This document shows, in pieces, positions 26,848 through 36,648 of a stretch of 64,000 bases of DNA. The position numbers and the translations under genes are program-made. Under the pieces are notes generated by a model, which was given only the letters and a program-made list of their open reading frames with translations, was not told the origin of the DNA and searched no databases. The DNA is from Prolixibacter sp. SD074 (GTDB lineage Bacteria; Bacteroidota; Bacteroidia; Bacteroidales; Prolixibacteraceae): assembly GCF_009617895.1 (NCBI RefSeq), contig NZ_BLAW01000001.1, forward strand, positions 2,037,001 to 2,101,000, in the 5' to 3' direction. The first letter of the stretch is position 1; each line of letters opens with the position of its first letter.

Positions 26848-29289
26848 ATGGTAAACAAAAAAAATACATCTTCCACACGCGGAAAAGGAAAACGTACACC
26901 TGCCAAAAAGAATGGTAAGCATCATAATTCCAAACAAATCACCAGACAAAGAGTTTGGCGTTGGGTACTTAATATTTCATTGTTTGGCATGTTTCTACTG
27001 GGAGCGCTCTTCGTACTGGTTTACATTGGTGCCTTCGGCCCACTGCCTACAACTCAGGAATTGGAGGGCGTCAGAAACCCGGTGGCTTCGGAAGTTTATT
27101 CCTCCGATGGGCACCTTCTGGGACGCTATTACATCCAAAACCGCAGCAATGTAAATTTCGACCAAATATCCCCCAACGTCATTCATGCCCTGGTAGCCAC
27201 CGAAGATTCACGCTTTTATGAACATCGCGGAATTGACGAGTGGGCCTTGTTGCGCGTATTTATTAAGTCCATATTGCTACAGGAGCGAAGTTCGGGAGGC
27301 GGCTCTACCCTCTCGCAGCAAATTGCAAAAAATATTTTTGGCCGCGATAACTACGGACCGCTTTCCATGCCTGTCAATAAACTCCGCGAAACCATCATTG
27401 CTTACCGTCTGGAGAAGATTTACACCAAAAACGAAATTCTGACCCTTTACCTGAATACTGTCCCTTTTAGTGAAAACACCTTTGGTATCGAAACTGCTTC
27501 GGAGCGTTTTTTCGATAAGAAACCGGCCGATTTAACCGTTCCGGAAGCTGCAACACTGGTTGGAACACTGAAAGCCAGCAACGCATACAATCCGCGTTTG
27601 CACCCCGGACACGCGAAAGAACGCCGCAACCTGGTTATCAGCCTCATGGTGAAGAACAATTATCTTTCGGAAGCTGAAGGTGAAAAATACAAGAAAACGC
27701 CACTTACGCTGCATTACAATTACCTGGTGTACAACACCGGACCGGCTGCCTATTTACGCGAACGCATCAGGTTGGAGATGGAGGATTGGTGCAGCCATGT
27801 AACGAAGCCCAACGGCAACCCATATAATTTATATACCGATGGGTTGAAAATTTACACCACTCTCGACTTCAAAATGCAGCATTACGCAGAAGAAGCCATG
27901 CAGAAGCAAATGAAGAACCTGCAGGACGTATTCGATAAACACTGGAGCAACAGGCAGCCGTGGGGACATAATGAGGGGATGTTAAAAAGGGCTGTACAAC
28001 GTTCCGATCGCTACATACGGATGAAAGATGCCGGAAAAACCGAGCAAGAAATTAGCGTGGCATTTCATGAAAAAATTACGATGAAAGTCTTTAATTGGGG
28101 TGACATCCAGACGGTCGACATGACTCCGCTCGATTCGGTAAAACATTCACTCCTTACCCTGCGATGTGGTTTTCTGGCGCTTTCGCCGAAAAATGGCGCA
28201 GTAAAGGTTTGGATTGGCGGAAACGATTTCCGGTTTTATCAGTACGACCATGTGACGGCCAGCCGGCAGGTAGGTTCCACCTTCAAGCCAATTGTGTATG
28301 CTGCTGCTTTGGAAAATGGTGTCGAACCGGATAAGTATTACGCCAACGAAGAGGTTACCTACCCGGAATACGATGACTGGACCCCGCATAATGCCGAAGA
28401 TGAATACGGCGGTTACTATTCCCTTGAAGGAGCACTGAGCGAATCCATCAATACCGTTTCGGTGCAGGTGCTGCTCGATGCCGGCATGTCGAATGCCGTG
28501 AGGCTGGCACACCGGATGGGCATCGGTGCCGACCTGCCGGAAGTTCCTTCACTCGCACTTGGGGTGGCCGATATCCCGCTCGAAGAAATGGTAACTGCTT
28601 ACGCCCCATTTGCCAATGGCGGAAAAAGTGTGAAACCGTATTACCTCCTTCGTGTTGAAGATTCAAAAGGTCGTGTATTAAAAACATTCCGTCAGGATGA
28701 AGATTCAGACGAACAACAGGTCATTTCTACGCAAACGGCCCACATCATAACTCATTACCTGGAAGCCGTAGTGGACAGTGGTACCGGCCGTGCTATTCGT
28801 ACCCGGTTTGGCATCCGCGGCAACTTTGCCGGAAAGACCGGGACCACACAAAACCACGCCGATGGCTGGTTTATTGGCTACACGCCTGATTTGGTAACAG
28901 GTTGCTGGGTGGGTGCCGAAGACCCCGCGGTTCATTTCCGCACGCTTTATTATGGTCAGGGTGCCCGCATGGCATTGCCTGTTGTTGGCGATTTCTTTCA
29001 TAAACTGTACAGCGACCGTACATTTGCCTCATTGCGTTATCACCGCTTCGACATGGGAGACGACCAACGATTAATCGCTTCGCTCGATATTCCGCACTAC
29101 CGTGATGAACTTCCACATAAGAAATTCATCGACTTTGGCTGGTTGTTTGGCCGTCATAAGGACAAAGCGGAGAAAGATAAGAAGAAGCAGCGGCAACAAC
29201 CGGATGATAAGCAGTCGCCCAACAGCGAGGAGAAAAAACATTCCGGCATCTGGGAAAAAATCCGAAATGCTTTCCGCAAGAAAAATTAG
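26848..29289 (+). CDS. Bifunctional penicillin-binding protein 1A
   Basis: 813 residues. A very basic cytoplasmic tail (1-45) is followed by one membrane segment (about 46-66). The GT51 glycosyltransferase domain has the catalytic Glu in EDSRFYEHRG (about 118) and GGSTLSQQIAKN. The transpeptidase domain has nucleophile S477 in GSTFK, SIN (about 533) and KTGTT (about 663). The tail is Lys/Gln-rich and disordered. It polymerises and crosslinks peptidoglycan at the inner membrane. It is a single gene ending at a bidirectional terminator. Confidence 0.95.
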   Translation: MVNKKNTSSTRGKGKRTPAKKNGKHHNSKQITRQRVWRWVLNISLFGMFLLGALFVLVYIGAFGPLPTTQELEGVRNPVASEVYSSDGHLLGRYYIQNRSNVNFDQISPNVIHALVATEDSRFYEHRGIDEWALLRVFIKSILLQERSSGGGSTLSQQIAKNIFGRDNYGPLSMPVNKLRETIIAYRLEKIYTKNEILTLYLNTVPFSENTFGIETASERFFDKKPADLTVPEAATLVGTLKASNAYNPRLHPGHAKERRNLVISLMVKNNYLSEAEGEKYKKTPLTLHYNYLVYNTGPAAYLRERIRLEMEDWCSHVTKPNGNPYNLYTDGLKIYTTLDFKMQHYAEEAMQKQMKNLQDVFDKHWSNRQPWGHNEGMLKRAVQRSDRYIRMKDAGKTEQEISVAFHEKITMKVFNWGDIQTVDMTPLDSVKHSLLTLRCGFLALSPKNGAVKVWIGGNDFRFYQYDHVTASRQVGSTFKPIVYAAALENGVEPDKYYANEEVTYPEYDDWTPHNAEDEYGGYYSLEGALSESINTVSVQVLLDAGMSNAVRLAHRMGIGADLPEVPSLALGVADIPLEEMVTAYAPFANGGKSVKPYYLLRVEDSKGRVLKTFRQDEDSDEQQVISTQTAHIITHYLEAVVDSGTGRAIRTRFGIRGNFAGKTGTTQNHADGWFIGYTPDLVTGCWVGAEDPAVHFRTLYYGQGARMALPVVGDFFHKLYSDRTFASLRYHRFDMGDDQRLIASLDIPHYRDELPHKKFIDFGWLFGRHKDKAEKDKKKQRQQPDDKQSPNSEEKKHSGIWEKIRNAFRKKN

Positions 29290-29413
29290 AGCAGCCACAG
29301 CACCGCGTGATGGAAAATACATGAGTATTTCTTATGCCCCGGCCTTACGGGAACAAAAAATCATGCAACATTCCGGCGCCTTGGTACACTTTCAGGGAAA
29401 AAGCAAAAATGAA

Positions 29414-29450
29414 AAAAGGATGCCGCCCATCCACCGGATGACATCCTTTT
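29414..29450. terminator. Bidirectional terminator between PBP1A and GH125
   Basis: AAAAGGATG (29414-29422) pairs with CATCCTTTT (29442-29450). The minus strand continues with six T in total and the plus strand with TTTT, then AAAACTCTTTC. Confidence 0.7.
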
Positions 29451-29474
29451 AAAACTCTTTCTTCAGGCCTTTAA

Positions 29475-30911
29475 TCAGGCATAATTTCGTTGGAGCAACT
29501 CCGGATGTTCTTTATCGACTTTCATCAGCAGTTCACCAAATAGTGTATTAGCCCAGGCAAACCACTTTCGTGTGAAATCTTCGGGATTATCCTTGTTAAA
29601 GCTTTCGTGCATAAATCCGGTACCGGCATCGGTATTCCGCAGCATTTTAATGCAATGGGCAATATCGTCCTTATCGTTGCTGGTCATGGCCCGCATGATG
29701 ATCGCCATCGGCCAGACGTAGTGCAATCCCACGTGCGGTCCGCCAATTCCTTCGGCTGCTTTCCCCTTCCAGAACCACGGATTGTCCCCGCTCAGTACAA
29801 AATTCCGGGTACGATGGTAAAGCGGATCTCCCGGAGAACAAGCCCCGAGGTAAGGTAGCGCCAGCAAACCCGGCACATTGGCATCGTCCATGAAATTCGT
29901 GTTTCCAAAGCCATCCACTTCGTAGGATAGAATTTTGCCATGCTTTTCATGCTTAATCACAGCATGCCCTTTCAGCGCCTGCTCTACCTCATCCGCGAAA
30001 GCGGTACACTTTTCAGCGAAATCGGCATCGTAATAAATTACCCGGCTCATTTCGGCCAGCTGGCGAAGCGAAACCAAAGCAAAATAGTTGGACGGTACCA
30101 AGAAAAGGTAGGTTGTTGCATCATCGGACGGACGGAAACCGGAACAGATAAGGCCGTTGGGACGAATCGGATTTCCCCAGCCACGCCCCGGCATGGTATC
30201 GGTGTTCACGAAGGTTTCGCGCATGAAATAATACGGCCCGCGCCCCTCCTTGCGCTGCTGTACGCGGAAGGTTTTCACCACCAGCTCCATGGCCTGCTTC
30301 CATTCCTCCCCAAACGGCGAAGTATCACCCGAATTCTTCCAGTAATGGTAACTCAACCGAATAGGATAACAGAGTGAATCAATTTCCCATTTCCGCTCGT
30401 GCAATTCGGGTTTCATGTCGGTTTTATCGCTCAACCATTCGCTATTGCCTTTACCGTCGTTAAAGGCATTGGCATACGGATCAATCAGGATACATTCGGC
30501 CTGTCGGTTAATCACTCCGGCAATCATGTTTTTCAGTTTCCTGTCTTCATTAATTAACGGAAGATAAGGCCACACCTGCGCCGACGAATCGCGCAGCCAC
30601 ATGGCGTGAATATCGCCGGTAATGACAAATGTGTCGGGCTTACCGTCTTTTTCCCGGTAGGTAACCGTGGTATCGATGGTGTTCGGAAAGCAGTTGGAGA
30701 ACATCCAGGCCAGCTTCGGGTCCTTTATTTTCTGCTTCATCTTCCCTATAACCTTTTCCACTGCTTCGCTGGTGAAATTTCGCTCGTCCGGAGCCGGACG
30801 TTTGGATGGGTATTCAACAGGTGTTGTTCTACCGAACGATATAGAAGGAGCGGCTGTTAGTCCAACACCAATGGCTCCGGCGGTTTTTACAAAATCACGA
30901 CGATTTTTCAT
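29475..30911 (-). CDS. Glycoside hydrolase family 125 (exo-alpha-1,6-mannosidase-like)
   Basis: 478 residues from the ATG at 30911. The open frame extends to 31115, but this ATG starts a proper export signal, MKNRRDFVKTAGAIGVGL, with a twin-arginine motif. The body shows GH125 features: DIHAMWLRDSSAQVWPY (about 95), GRGWGNPIRPNGLICSGFRPSDDA and WFAWANTLFGEL near the end. Characterised GH125 enzymes remove terminal alpha-1,6-mannose. No SusC/SusD pair or other sugar hydrolase is adjacent, so it is not part of a visible polysaccharide locus. Tat export is inferred from the RR motif. Confidence 0.85.
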   Translation of the reverse strand: MKNRRDFVKTAGAIGVGLTAAPSISFGRTTPVEYPSKRPAPDERNFTSEAVEKVIGKMKQKIKDPKLAWMFSNCFPNTIDTTVTYREKDGKPDTFVITGDIHAMWLRDSSAQVWPYLPLINEDRKLKNMIAGVINRQAECILIDPYANAFNDGKGNSEWLSDKTDMKPELHERKWEIDSLCYPIRLSYHYWKNSGDTSPFGEEWKQAMELVVKTFRVQQRKEGRGPYYFMRETFVNTDTMPGRGWGNPIRPNGLICSGFRPSDDATTYLFLVPSNYFALVSLRQLAEMSRVIYYDADFAEKCTAFADEVEQALKGHAVIKHEKHGKILSYEVDGFGNTNFMDDANVPGLLALPYLGACSPGDPLYHRTRNFVLSGDNPWFWKGKAAEGIGGPHVGLHYVWPMAIIMRAMTSNDKDDIAHCIKMLRNTDAGTGFMHESFNKDNPEDFTRKWFAWANTLFGELLMKVDKEHPELLQRNYA

Positions 30912-31011
30912 TCTTTTAATGTTTGGTTTACGGTTCCTAAAATATTCAAGAACTGGCCATATCTCCAAAAGTTTGTGAAAGGAATGATAAAAAAGTTGAT
31001 CGAATAAGCGA

Positions 31012-32133
31012 TCAAGATGGATCCTTCTGGATAATGATGGGATTTTTGAAATGCACGTCGCGCTGCGGAAAAGGGATATTAATATCATTCTTGGAGAATA
31101 GATCATCGATGGCAAAGCGCAGTTCGCTCTTTAAATTCTCTACAAAAAAACTATTGGATGTCCAGAAATAAAGCTGAAAATCAAGCGAGGAATTACCAAA
31201 ATCGTTGAACCGGACAAAAGGTTTGGGTTCCGTGCTGATATCTTCGTGTCCGTTAGCAGCCTCAAGGAGGAGTTTTTCGACCAAACGCACCTCAGAACCA
31301 TACGCTACCCCCACACTCACATGGAAACGGGTATTTTCTTCATTATGGCTCCAGTTGACAATGGTATCGCGGGTAAACTTTGAATTTGGAACAATCAGCA
31401 CCTGGTTATTCCGGGTCAGAATCTTTGAGGACCGCAAATTGATTTCGAGCACACGCCCAACCGTTCCGTCATTCAGTTCGACGATATCATATACTTCGAG
31501 CGAACGGTCGAACAGGATAATTAAGCCGGAAATAAAATCGTTAAAGAGGTTTTGCAAACCGAATCCGATACCTGCCAGAAAGGCTGCTGAAGAAGCCACA
31601 ACCCAGGTTAATTTCAGCCCAAGCGCCTGAAGAGAAAGCACGATGGCCGTAAACCAAATCAGGTATTGAACGATGGTATAGATGGATCTTCCCCGACCAC
31701 GGTCGAATTGTTTCTGGTTGATTTTGTTATCGAAATGGTACTCTATCAGGTTCAGAATAAACCGGGTAACAAACAAAATGGCAAGTACAACCAAAAGATG
31801 AGTAACGGTAAACTCTATTTTATCTGTTGCGAAAAGCTGAAAGGCTAATACTTGCTTGGTTTTTAACCCCAGCATACTTAGCGAACCCAGACCTGCTCCA
31901 AAAATAAAGAATAAACGGATTATGCGGATGAAAGAGCGCCACCGTTTCAATCCAAGTTTTTCTGCAATAGATAAATGCATCATCCACTTACGGAAGAAAT
32001 GGAAGATAAAATAAGCGCCCACCAATATTAATGCGCCAATAGCAACCCGAAGAATGGAAATCTTCAAGTCGCCATAGGTAAAGAGGACGTAATTGAGCAA
32101 TTCCCATAAACTCATTTTCTGGTCAGGTTGCAT
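31012..32133 (-). CDS. MscS-family mechanosensitive ion channel
   Basis: 373 residues. Hydrophobic helices lie at about 20-45, 68-90, 108-130 and 150-200. The pore-lining TM3 and start of the beta domain match the MscS core: FLAGIGFGLQNLFNDFISG, then a D-rich gate-adjacent segment and VGRVLEINLRSSKILT. It releases solutes on hypo-osmotic shock. Its first 11 nt overlap the end of the c-di-AMP cyclase gene upstream, so both are made from one mRNA. c-di-AMP controls turgor in other bacteria, so the link is functionally plausible. Confidence 0.9.
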   Translation of the reverse strand: MQPDQKMSLWELLNYVLFTYGDLKISILRVAIGALILVGAYFIFHFFRKWMMHLSIAEKLGLKRWRSFIRIIRLFFIFGAGLGSLSMLGLKTKQVLAFQLFATDKIEFTVTHLLVVLAILFVTRFILNLIEYHFDNKINQKQFDRGRGRSIYTIVQYLIWFTAIVLSLQALGLKLTWVVASSAAFLAGIGFGLQNLFNDFISGLIILFDRSLEVYDIVELNDGTVGRVLEINLRSSKILTRNNQVLIVPNSKFTRDTIVNWSHNEENTRFHVSVGVAYGSEVRLVEKLLLEAANGHEDISTEPKPFVRFNDFGNSSLDFQLYFWTSNSFFVENLKSELRFAIDDLFSKNDINIPFPQRDVHFKNPIIIQKDPS

Positions 32134-32905
32134 GGTTTTCTTCCAGTTTTTTAAACAGATTATCCACCGTCAGATTTTCATCAAGTTGTCCGTTGTGGGC
32201 CACCGAAATACGCCCGGTCTCCTCACTTACCGTAACAACATAAGCATCGGTTTGTTCCGACATACCAAGCGCTGCACGATGCCGCAATCCTAAAGAAGGC
32301 CGCAGATTTTTCTTGGCTGAAACAGGCAAAATGCACCGCGCTGCACGAATTCGGTTTCCAACGATGATGACGGCCCCATCATGCAAAGGCGCATTTTTAT
32401 AAAAGATACTCTTCAGTAACTCCGCTGTGATGCCGGCGTCGATAATCTCACCAGTCTCGGCAAATTCCCTCAACTCGGTACTCCGGGCAATCACAATCAA
32501 AGCCCCGGTTTTGGCGCGCGCCATATCCTGGCAGGCATCAACTATTGCCCGCAAGCTCGATTCGGTTGTCGATTTGAAATGCTGCGGAAAAAGATTCTCG
32601 AAAGATAGCTTATTGTTGGCCTGGTAACGACTCCCCAGCAAGAGCAAAAACTTTCGTATCTCCTGCTGGAAAACTACAATCAAAGCCAAAACCCCAACGC
32701 CGAATAACTGGCCCAGAATGGTGCTGACCAGCTCCATATTCAATGCCTTCACCACCAGCCAAACGAGGTAGACAATAAATATTCCCATAAATATATTGAA
32801 GGCTACCGTTCCTTTTATCAGCATATATAGCTCGTATAAAAGGAAAGCGACCAGCAACACATCCAAAAAATCGAGAAATCGTATAGTAATGAATAGTTCC
32901 GTCAT
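32123..32905 (-). CDS. cdaA: Diadenylate cyclase (CdaA-type)
   Basis: 260 residues: three N-terminal membrane helices (about 10-90), then the DAC domain with the catalytic DGA (about 174) and RHR (LGLRHRAALG, about 205), both intact. It makes cyclic di-AMP from two ATP at the inner membrane. It overlaps folP by 4 nt (ATGA) and mscS by 11 nt. In Firmicutes cdaA lies with cdaR and glmM; here it is tied to folP and mscS. No c-di-AMP phosphodiesterase is in the window. Confidence 0.93.
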   Translation of the reverse strand: MTELFITIRFLDFLDVLLVAFLLYELYMLIKGTVAFNIFMGIFIVYLVWLVVKALNMELVSTILGQLFGVGVLALIVVFQQEIRKFLLLLGSRYQANNKLSFENLFPQHFKSTTESSLRAIVDACQDMARAKTGALIVIARSTELREFAETGEIIDAGITAELLKSIFYKNAPLHDGAVIIVGNRIRAARCILPVSAKKNLRPSLGLRHRAALGMSEQTDAYVVTVSEETGRISVAHNGQLDENLTVDNLFKKLEENHAT

Positions 32906-33795
32906 TTGACAACGCTTTTCAGCTTGCTGTAAATTTTAATGGTTTGCACTGCTTCCTTCACATCGTGCACCCGCAGGATATCTGCCCCTCCCATGAGGGC
33001 TACCGTATTCAACACCGTAGTTCCGTTTAGGCTCTCCTCTGCCGATGTCCCCAAAAATTTCCAAATCATCGATTTGCGGGAGACACCCGCCAGAAGCGGG
33101 AATTGAAACAATCCGAAGGAATCGAGCCGGTTCATCAGGTCGAAATTATGATCGATCGATTTACCAAATCCAAATCCGGGATCTAATATAACGTCTTTTA
33201 CTCCCAGTAGTTTTAGTTGCTGAACCCTTTCGGCAAAAAACATTAAAATTTCCTGTACCACATCGTCGTAATGCGGATTTTGCTGCATGGTTTTCGGTGT
33301 ACCCTGAATATGCATCATAATGTACGGAACACCCAGTTCGGCTACCGTTTCAAACATCCGGTCATCCATGGTCCCCCCCGAAATATCGTTGATAATGCAA
33401 GGTCCGCTTTCGTTTACAATATCCCGGGCTACCGAGGCGCGAAAGGTATCAATCGAGATAATGGAATTCGGAAATTCATTTCGAACCAGGCTAACTGCCG
33501 ATTTCAACTTCCCGGTCTCTTCCATTACCGGGACATCGCGCGCACCCGGTCGGGTTGAGTAGGCACCAATGTCAATGATTTCGCCCCCTTCTTCCAGTAT
33601 TCTCTCAGCTCGCTTCAGGATAGCCTTGTGACTGACATATTTCCCGCCATCGAAAAAGGAATCGGGTGTCACGTTGAGAATACCCATTACCATCGGATGA
33701 TCGATTTCGATTAAACGACCATCGAGCGTCATGGTCTTCTTCCGGGCATAAAACGGTTCTTTTTTACGCGTAAACAGCATAGAAATATTTTTCAA
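32902..33795 (-). CDS. folP: Dihydropteroate synthase
   Basis: 297 residues. The TIM barrel carries GILNVTPDSFFDGG (about 38), GAYSTRPGA, ISIDTF (about 119), INDISGG, DPGFGFGKS (about 207) and the C-terminal RVHDV. It condenses pABA with pterin diphosphate in folate synthesis. It is the first gene of the folP-cdaA-mscS operon. A TACTTTTG box lies 58 nt upstream. The start at 33795 could be replaced by a Met at residue 6, with little effect. Confidence 0.94.
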   Translation of the reverse strand: MKNISMLFTRKKEPFYARKKTMTLDGRLIEIDHPMVMGILNVTPDSFFDGGKYVSHKAILKRAERILEEGGEIIDIGAYSTRPGARDVPVMEETGKLKSAVSLVRNEFPNSIISIDTFRASVARDIVNESGPCIINDISGGTMDDRMFETVAELGVPYIMMHIQGTPKTMQQNPHYDDVVQEILMFFAERVQQLKLLGVKDVILDPGFGFGKSIDHNFDLMNRLDSFGLFQFPLLAGVSRKSMIWKFLGTSAEESLNGTTVLNTVALMGGADILRVHDVKEAVQTIKIYSKLKSVVK

Positions 33796-33852
33796 ATAGC
33801 ACCGTCAATGCACTTTCTCTGAAAAGGGAAACGATTTCGGAGTGCCTTTCTA

Positions 33853-33860
33853 CAAAAGTA
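33853..33860 (-). promoter_or_regulatory. Probable promoter of folP-cdaA-mscS
   Basis: The minus strand reads TACTTTTG, with a TTG 17 nt upstream as -33 element. The spacing fits Bacteroidota promoters. Confidence 0.5.
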
Positions 33861-33924
33861 ATAATTAATTGACTCGGCAATTTTCATATTTTTATACTTT
33901 TATGGTTCAGTTCAAGAGAAGACA

Positions 33925-34467
33925 ATGGAGAAGACAGTTCAGCAATTCGATCATATCATCAGCATCTGCCACGACTTATTCGTCAAAAAGATGCGCGATT
34001 ACGGAACAGCATGGCGCATCTTGCGTCCCAGTTCCATGACCGATCAGATATACATCAAAGCACAACGAATCCGCAGCATTGAAGAGAAAGGAATTTCCAA
34101 AATCGACGAAGATGCGCGTGCTGGGTTCATCGGTATTATCAATTACTGCTCCATGGCGCTTATCCAGCTTGAGCTGAAACCTTCGGAAGAAGAATTACCG
34201 GCTGACATCACCGAAAGGATGTTTTTGGAAAACCTGGAGAAGGCCAAAACGCTGATGTTGGATAAAAACCACGATTACGGCGAAGCCTGGCGGCAAATGC
34301 GCATCAGTTCGTTCACCGATCTGATTCTGATGAAACTGAAACGCACCAAACAAATTGAAGACAACCAGGGAAAAACACTGGTATCGGAAGGCATCGAAGC
34401 CAATTATCTTGACATTATCAACTATGCCGTTTTTGCGATGGTGAAACTTGAGTTTGGAGAAGAATGA
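33925..34467 (+). CDS. DUF1599 domain protein (internal duplication)
   Basis: 180 residues made of two similar halves. Each contains a DYGxAWR motif (about 24 and 114), a hydrophobic helix with KxxR, and an IINY segment (about 71 and 167). This is the tandem DUF1599 layout, a small family seen in Bacteroidota; its function is not established. The stop overlaps the ATG of the DoxX-type gene by 4 nt (ATGA), so the two are translationally coupled. The fold may be related to all-alpha nucleotide-handling proteins, but that is a guess. Confidence 0.8.
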   Translation: MEKTVQQFDHIISICHDLFVKKMRDYGTAWRILRPSSMTDQIYIKAQRIRSIEEKGISKIDEDARAGFIGIINYCSMALIQLELKPSEEELPADITERMFLENLEKAKTLMLDKNHDYGEAWRQMRISSFTDLILMKLKRTKQIEDNQGKTLVSEGIEANYLDIINYAVFAMVKLEFGEE

Positions 34468-35624
34468 TGAAGTGGCTGCGAAATATCAGCAGAATACTGG
34501 TGGGCCTGGTTTTTATTTTTTCGGGCTTTGTGAAAGGGATCGATCCGTGGGGCGGTACTTATAAAATCACCGACTACCTCTACGCCTTTCATCTTGATTT
34601 TTTCGTTCCCATTGCGTTGCCACTGTCATTTATCCTTTCATTCGCCGAATTTGCAATAGGTGTGGGACTTTTAAGTGGAACATTTCTCCGCTTCTTCTCC
34701 TGGCTGGTGCTCATCTTCATGAGTTTTTTCACGCCGCTAACACTTTATCTGGCACTGACCAACCCGGTGACCGATTGTGGTTGCTTCGGCGATGCACTGG
34801 TAATGACCAACTGGCAAACTTTTTATAAAAACATTGTCCTCATCCTGCTGACCATTATTCTTTTTGCCGGAAGGCGCAAAGCGGACCATCCGCTGAAAGG
34901 AAAATCAGGCAGGTTTCTTTTCTCCGGCCTCATCCTGACTTATGTGGTATTGGTTACCTGGTCATACAATCACCTGCCGATCATCGATTTCAGGCCGTAC
35001 AAAGTGGGTGTGAATATTACCAGGGCCAAGGAAATTCCGCCAGGTGCGCAACCCGACGTTTACAAAAACAACTTCTACTATAAGAACATGAAAACGGGTG
35101 AGGTAAAGAAATTCGCGGAAGAAAATATTCCCTGGCGGGATTCACTTACGTGGGAATTTCAGTCCATGGACCAGCCGGTGCTGGTTAAGCGAGGATACGT
35201 TCCACCCATTCACGATTTTTCGATACTGACACCGCAGGGAGACGACGTGACGGACTATTTCCTGAAGGATGACAACTACACCTTCATGTTGGTGGCCTAC
35301 GATTTACGGCAGTCATCCACGAAGAATCAAGAACGGATTAATGCACTGGCCAAATGGGCTGAAGCACAAGGATACAACTTTATTTGTCTCACAGCATCCC
35401 TCGAAAATGAGCAACAAACATTTACTGAAGACAATAATGTCCCCTACCCTTTTCTATCCACTGACGAGATCACCCTTAAAACCATGATCCGCTCCAATCC
35501 GGGGCTTATTTTAACCTACAAAGGAACGATTTTGGCCAAGTGGCATAACAATGACATCCCCGATTCTACTTCCTTCCGGCAAGAGTTACTGCCGGAAATG
35601 AATAAAAAGTTAAATCAGGATTAA
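34464..35624 (+). CDS. DoxX/MauE-type redox membrane protein (BT_3928 family)
   Basis: 386 residues. Residues 1-145 hold four membrane helices of the DoxX/MauE type, with VKGIDPWGG near the start and a paired-Cys loop CGCFGD near residue 110. A fifth helix is near 155-170. The rest is periplasmic and ends in a thioredoxin-like region without an obvious CxxC. Bacteroidota proteins of this type are annotated BT_3928 family; a role in membrane-linked disulfide or quinone chemistry is inferred from the Cys pair. It is coupled to DUF1599 and lies 100 bp before tpiA. Confidence 0.8.
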   Translation: MMKWLRNISRILVGLVFIFSGFVKGIDPWGGTYKITDYLYAFHLDFFVPIALPLSFILSFAEFAIGVGLLSGTFLRFFSWLVLIFMSFFTPLTLYLALTNPVTDCGCFGDALVMTNWQTFYKNIVLILLTIILFAGRRKADHPLKGKSGRFLFSGLILTYVVLVTWSYNHLPIIDFRPYKVGVNITRAKEIPPGAQPDVYKNNFYYKNMKTGEVKKFAEENIPWRDSLTWEFQSMDQPVLVKRGYVPPIHDFSILTPQGDDVTDYFLKDDNYTFMLVAYDLRQSSTKNQERINALAKWAEAQGYNFICLTASLENEQQTFTEDNNVPYPFLSTDEITLKTMIRSNPGLILTYKGTILAKWHNNDIPDSTSFRQELLPEMNKKLNQD

Positions 35625-35661
35625 AGGCTTTCAGGTATTTCCAACTTCGGCGGGATGTTTC

Positions 35662-35669
35662 TATCTTTG
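35662..35669 (+). promoter_or_regulatory. Promoter -7 box of tpiA
   Basis: TATCTTTG, 56 nt before the tpiA ATG, so tpiA can be made independently of the upstream pair. Confidence 0.6.
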
Positions 35670-35724
35670 TCGATAGTTTAATAACTTGTATAGCAACCAT
35701 CCATCATTTTAAAATCAAACCATA

Positions 35725-36483
35725 ATGAGAAAGAAGATTGTAGCCGGAAACTGGAAATGTAATACAACCCTGCATGAAGGTGTTGAACTGGCCAAAGCCG
35801 TAAACGAACTGGTCGTCGCCAAAGGCGATAAAGATGTTGTGGTAGTACTGGGTACGCCCTTCACTCACCTGACAAAAGTGGTTGAAAGCGTTGATACCAG
35901 CCGTATTGGTGTTTCTGCGCAAAACTGTGGCGCTGAAGCTAAAGGTGCTTTCACCGGTGAAGTTTCTGCTGAAATGGTTAAGTCGACTGGCGCAACTTAC
36001 GTGATTCTTGGTCACTCCGAGCGCCGCGAATATTACAATGAAACCAGCGCGACCCTCAATAAAAAAGTGGCCCTGGCACTGGAAAACGGATTGACTCCCA
36101 TCTATTGTTGTGGCGAGCCATTGGAAATTCGCGAAGCGGAAACACAGAACGACTTCGTCAAAAAACAGCTCGATGAAACGGTCTTCCAGCTTCCGGTTGA
36201 AGAATTCAAAAAATTGGTAATTGCTTACGAACCCATCTGGGCTATCGGAACAGGTAAAACTGCATCAACTCAACAAGCACAGGAGATGCTGGCCTTCATC
36301 CGCAGCTTGATTGCCGATAAATACGGTAAAGATGTTGCCGGGGAAATCCCCATCCTTTACGGTGGTTCGTGCAAAGCCAGTAACGCTCCCGAACTCTTCT
36401 CTCAGCCTGACATCGACGGTGGCCTGATTGGCGGCGCTTCGCTGAAAGCTGAGGAATTCCTGGGAATTATCAACGCCTACTAA
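35725..36483 (+). CDS. tpiA: Triose-phosphate isomerase
   Basis: 252 residues. GNWKCN at the N-terminus, catalytic His in LGHSERR (about 100), catalytic Glu in [14 protein letters not shown] (about 172), and the phosphate loop GGSCKASN (about 213). It interconverts glyceraldehyde 3-phosphate and dihydroxyacetone phosphate. It has its own promoter and terminator. Following the DoxX-type gene is a usual Bacteroidales order. Confidence 0.97.
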   Translation: MRKKIVAGNWKCNTTLHEGVELAKAVNELVVAKGDKDVVVVLGTPFTHLTKVVESVDTSRIGVSAQNCGAEAKGAFTGEVSAEMVKSTGATYVILGHSERREYYNETSATLNKKVALALENGLTPIYCCGEPLEIREAETQNDFVKKQLDETVFQLPVEEFKKLVIAYEPIWAIGTGKTASTQQAQEMLAFIRSLIADKYGKDVAGEIPILYGGSCKASNAPELFSQPDIDGGLIGGASLKAEEFLGIINAY

Positions 36484-36530
36484 AAAACATCTGCTGCGAT
36501 TAACCTCGCAATGGTATTTTTTTCAAGACA

Positions 36531-36570
36531 AAGGTGGCTGAAGCATTGTTTTCGGTCACCTTTTTATTTT
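36531..36570 (+). terminator. Terminator of tpiA
   Basis: A 12-bp stem, AAGGTGGCTGAA with TTCGGTCACCTT (two G-U pairs), is followed by TTTATTTT. Confidence 0.75.
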
Positions 36571-36648
36571 CTGTGAGCATTTCGGATAAAGATTTGTTAT
36601 TATTCAACGAATAGCTATTAAATTGCATCTAAGTAGATATATGAACTT

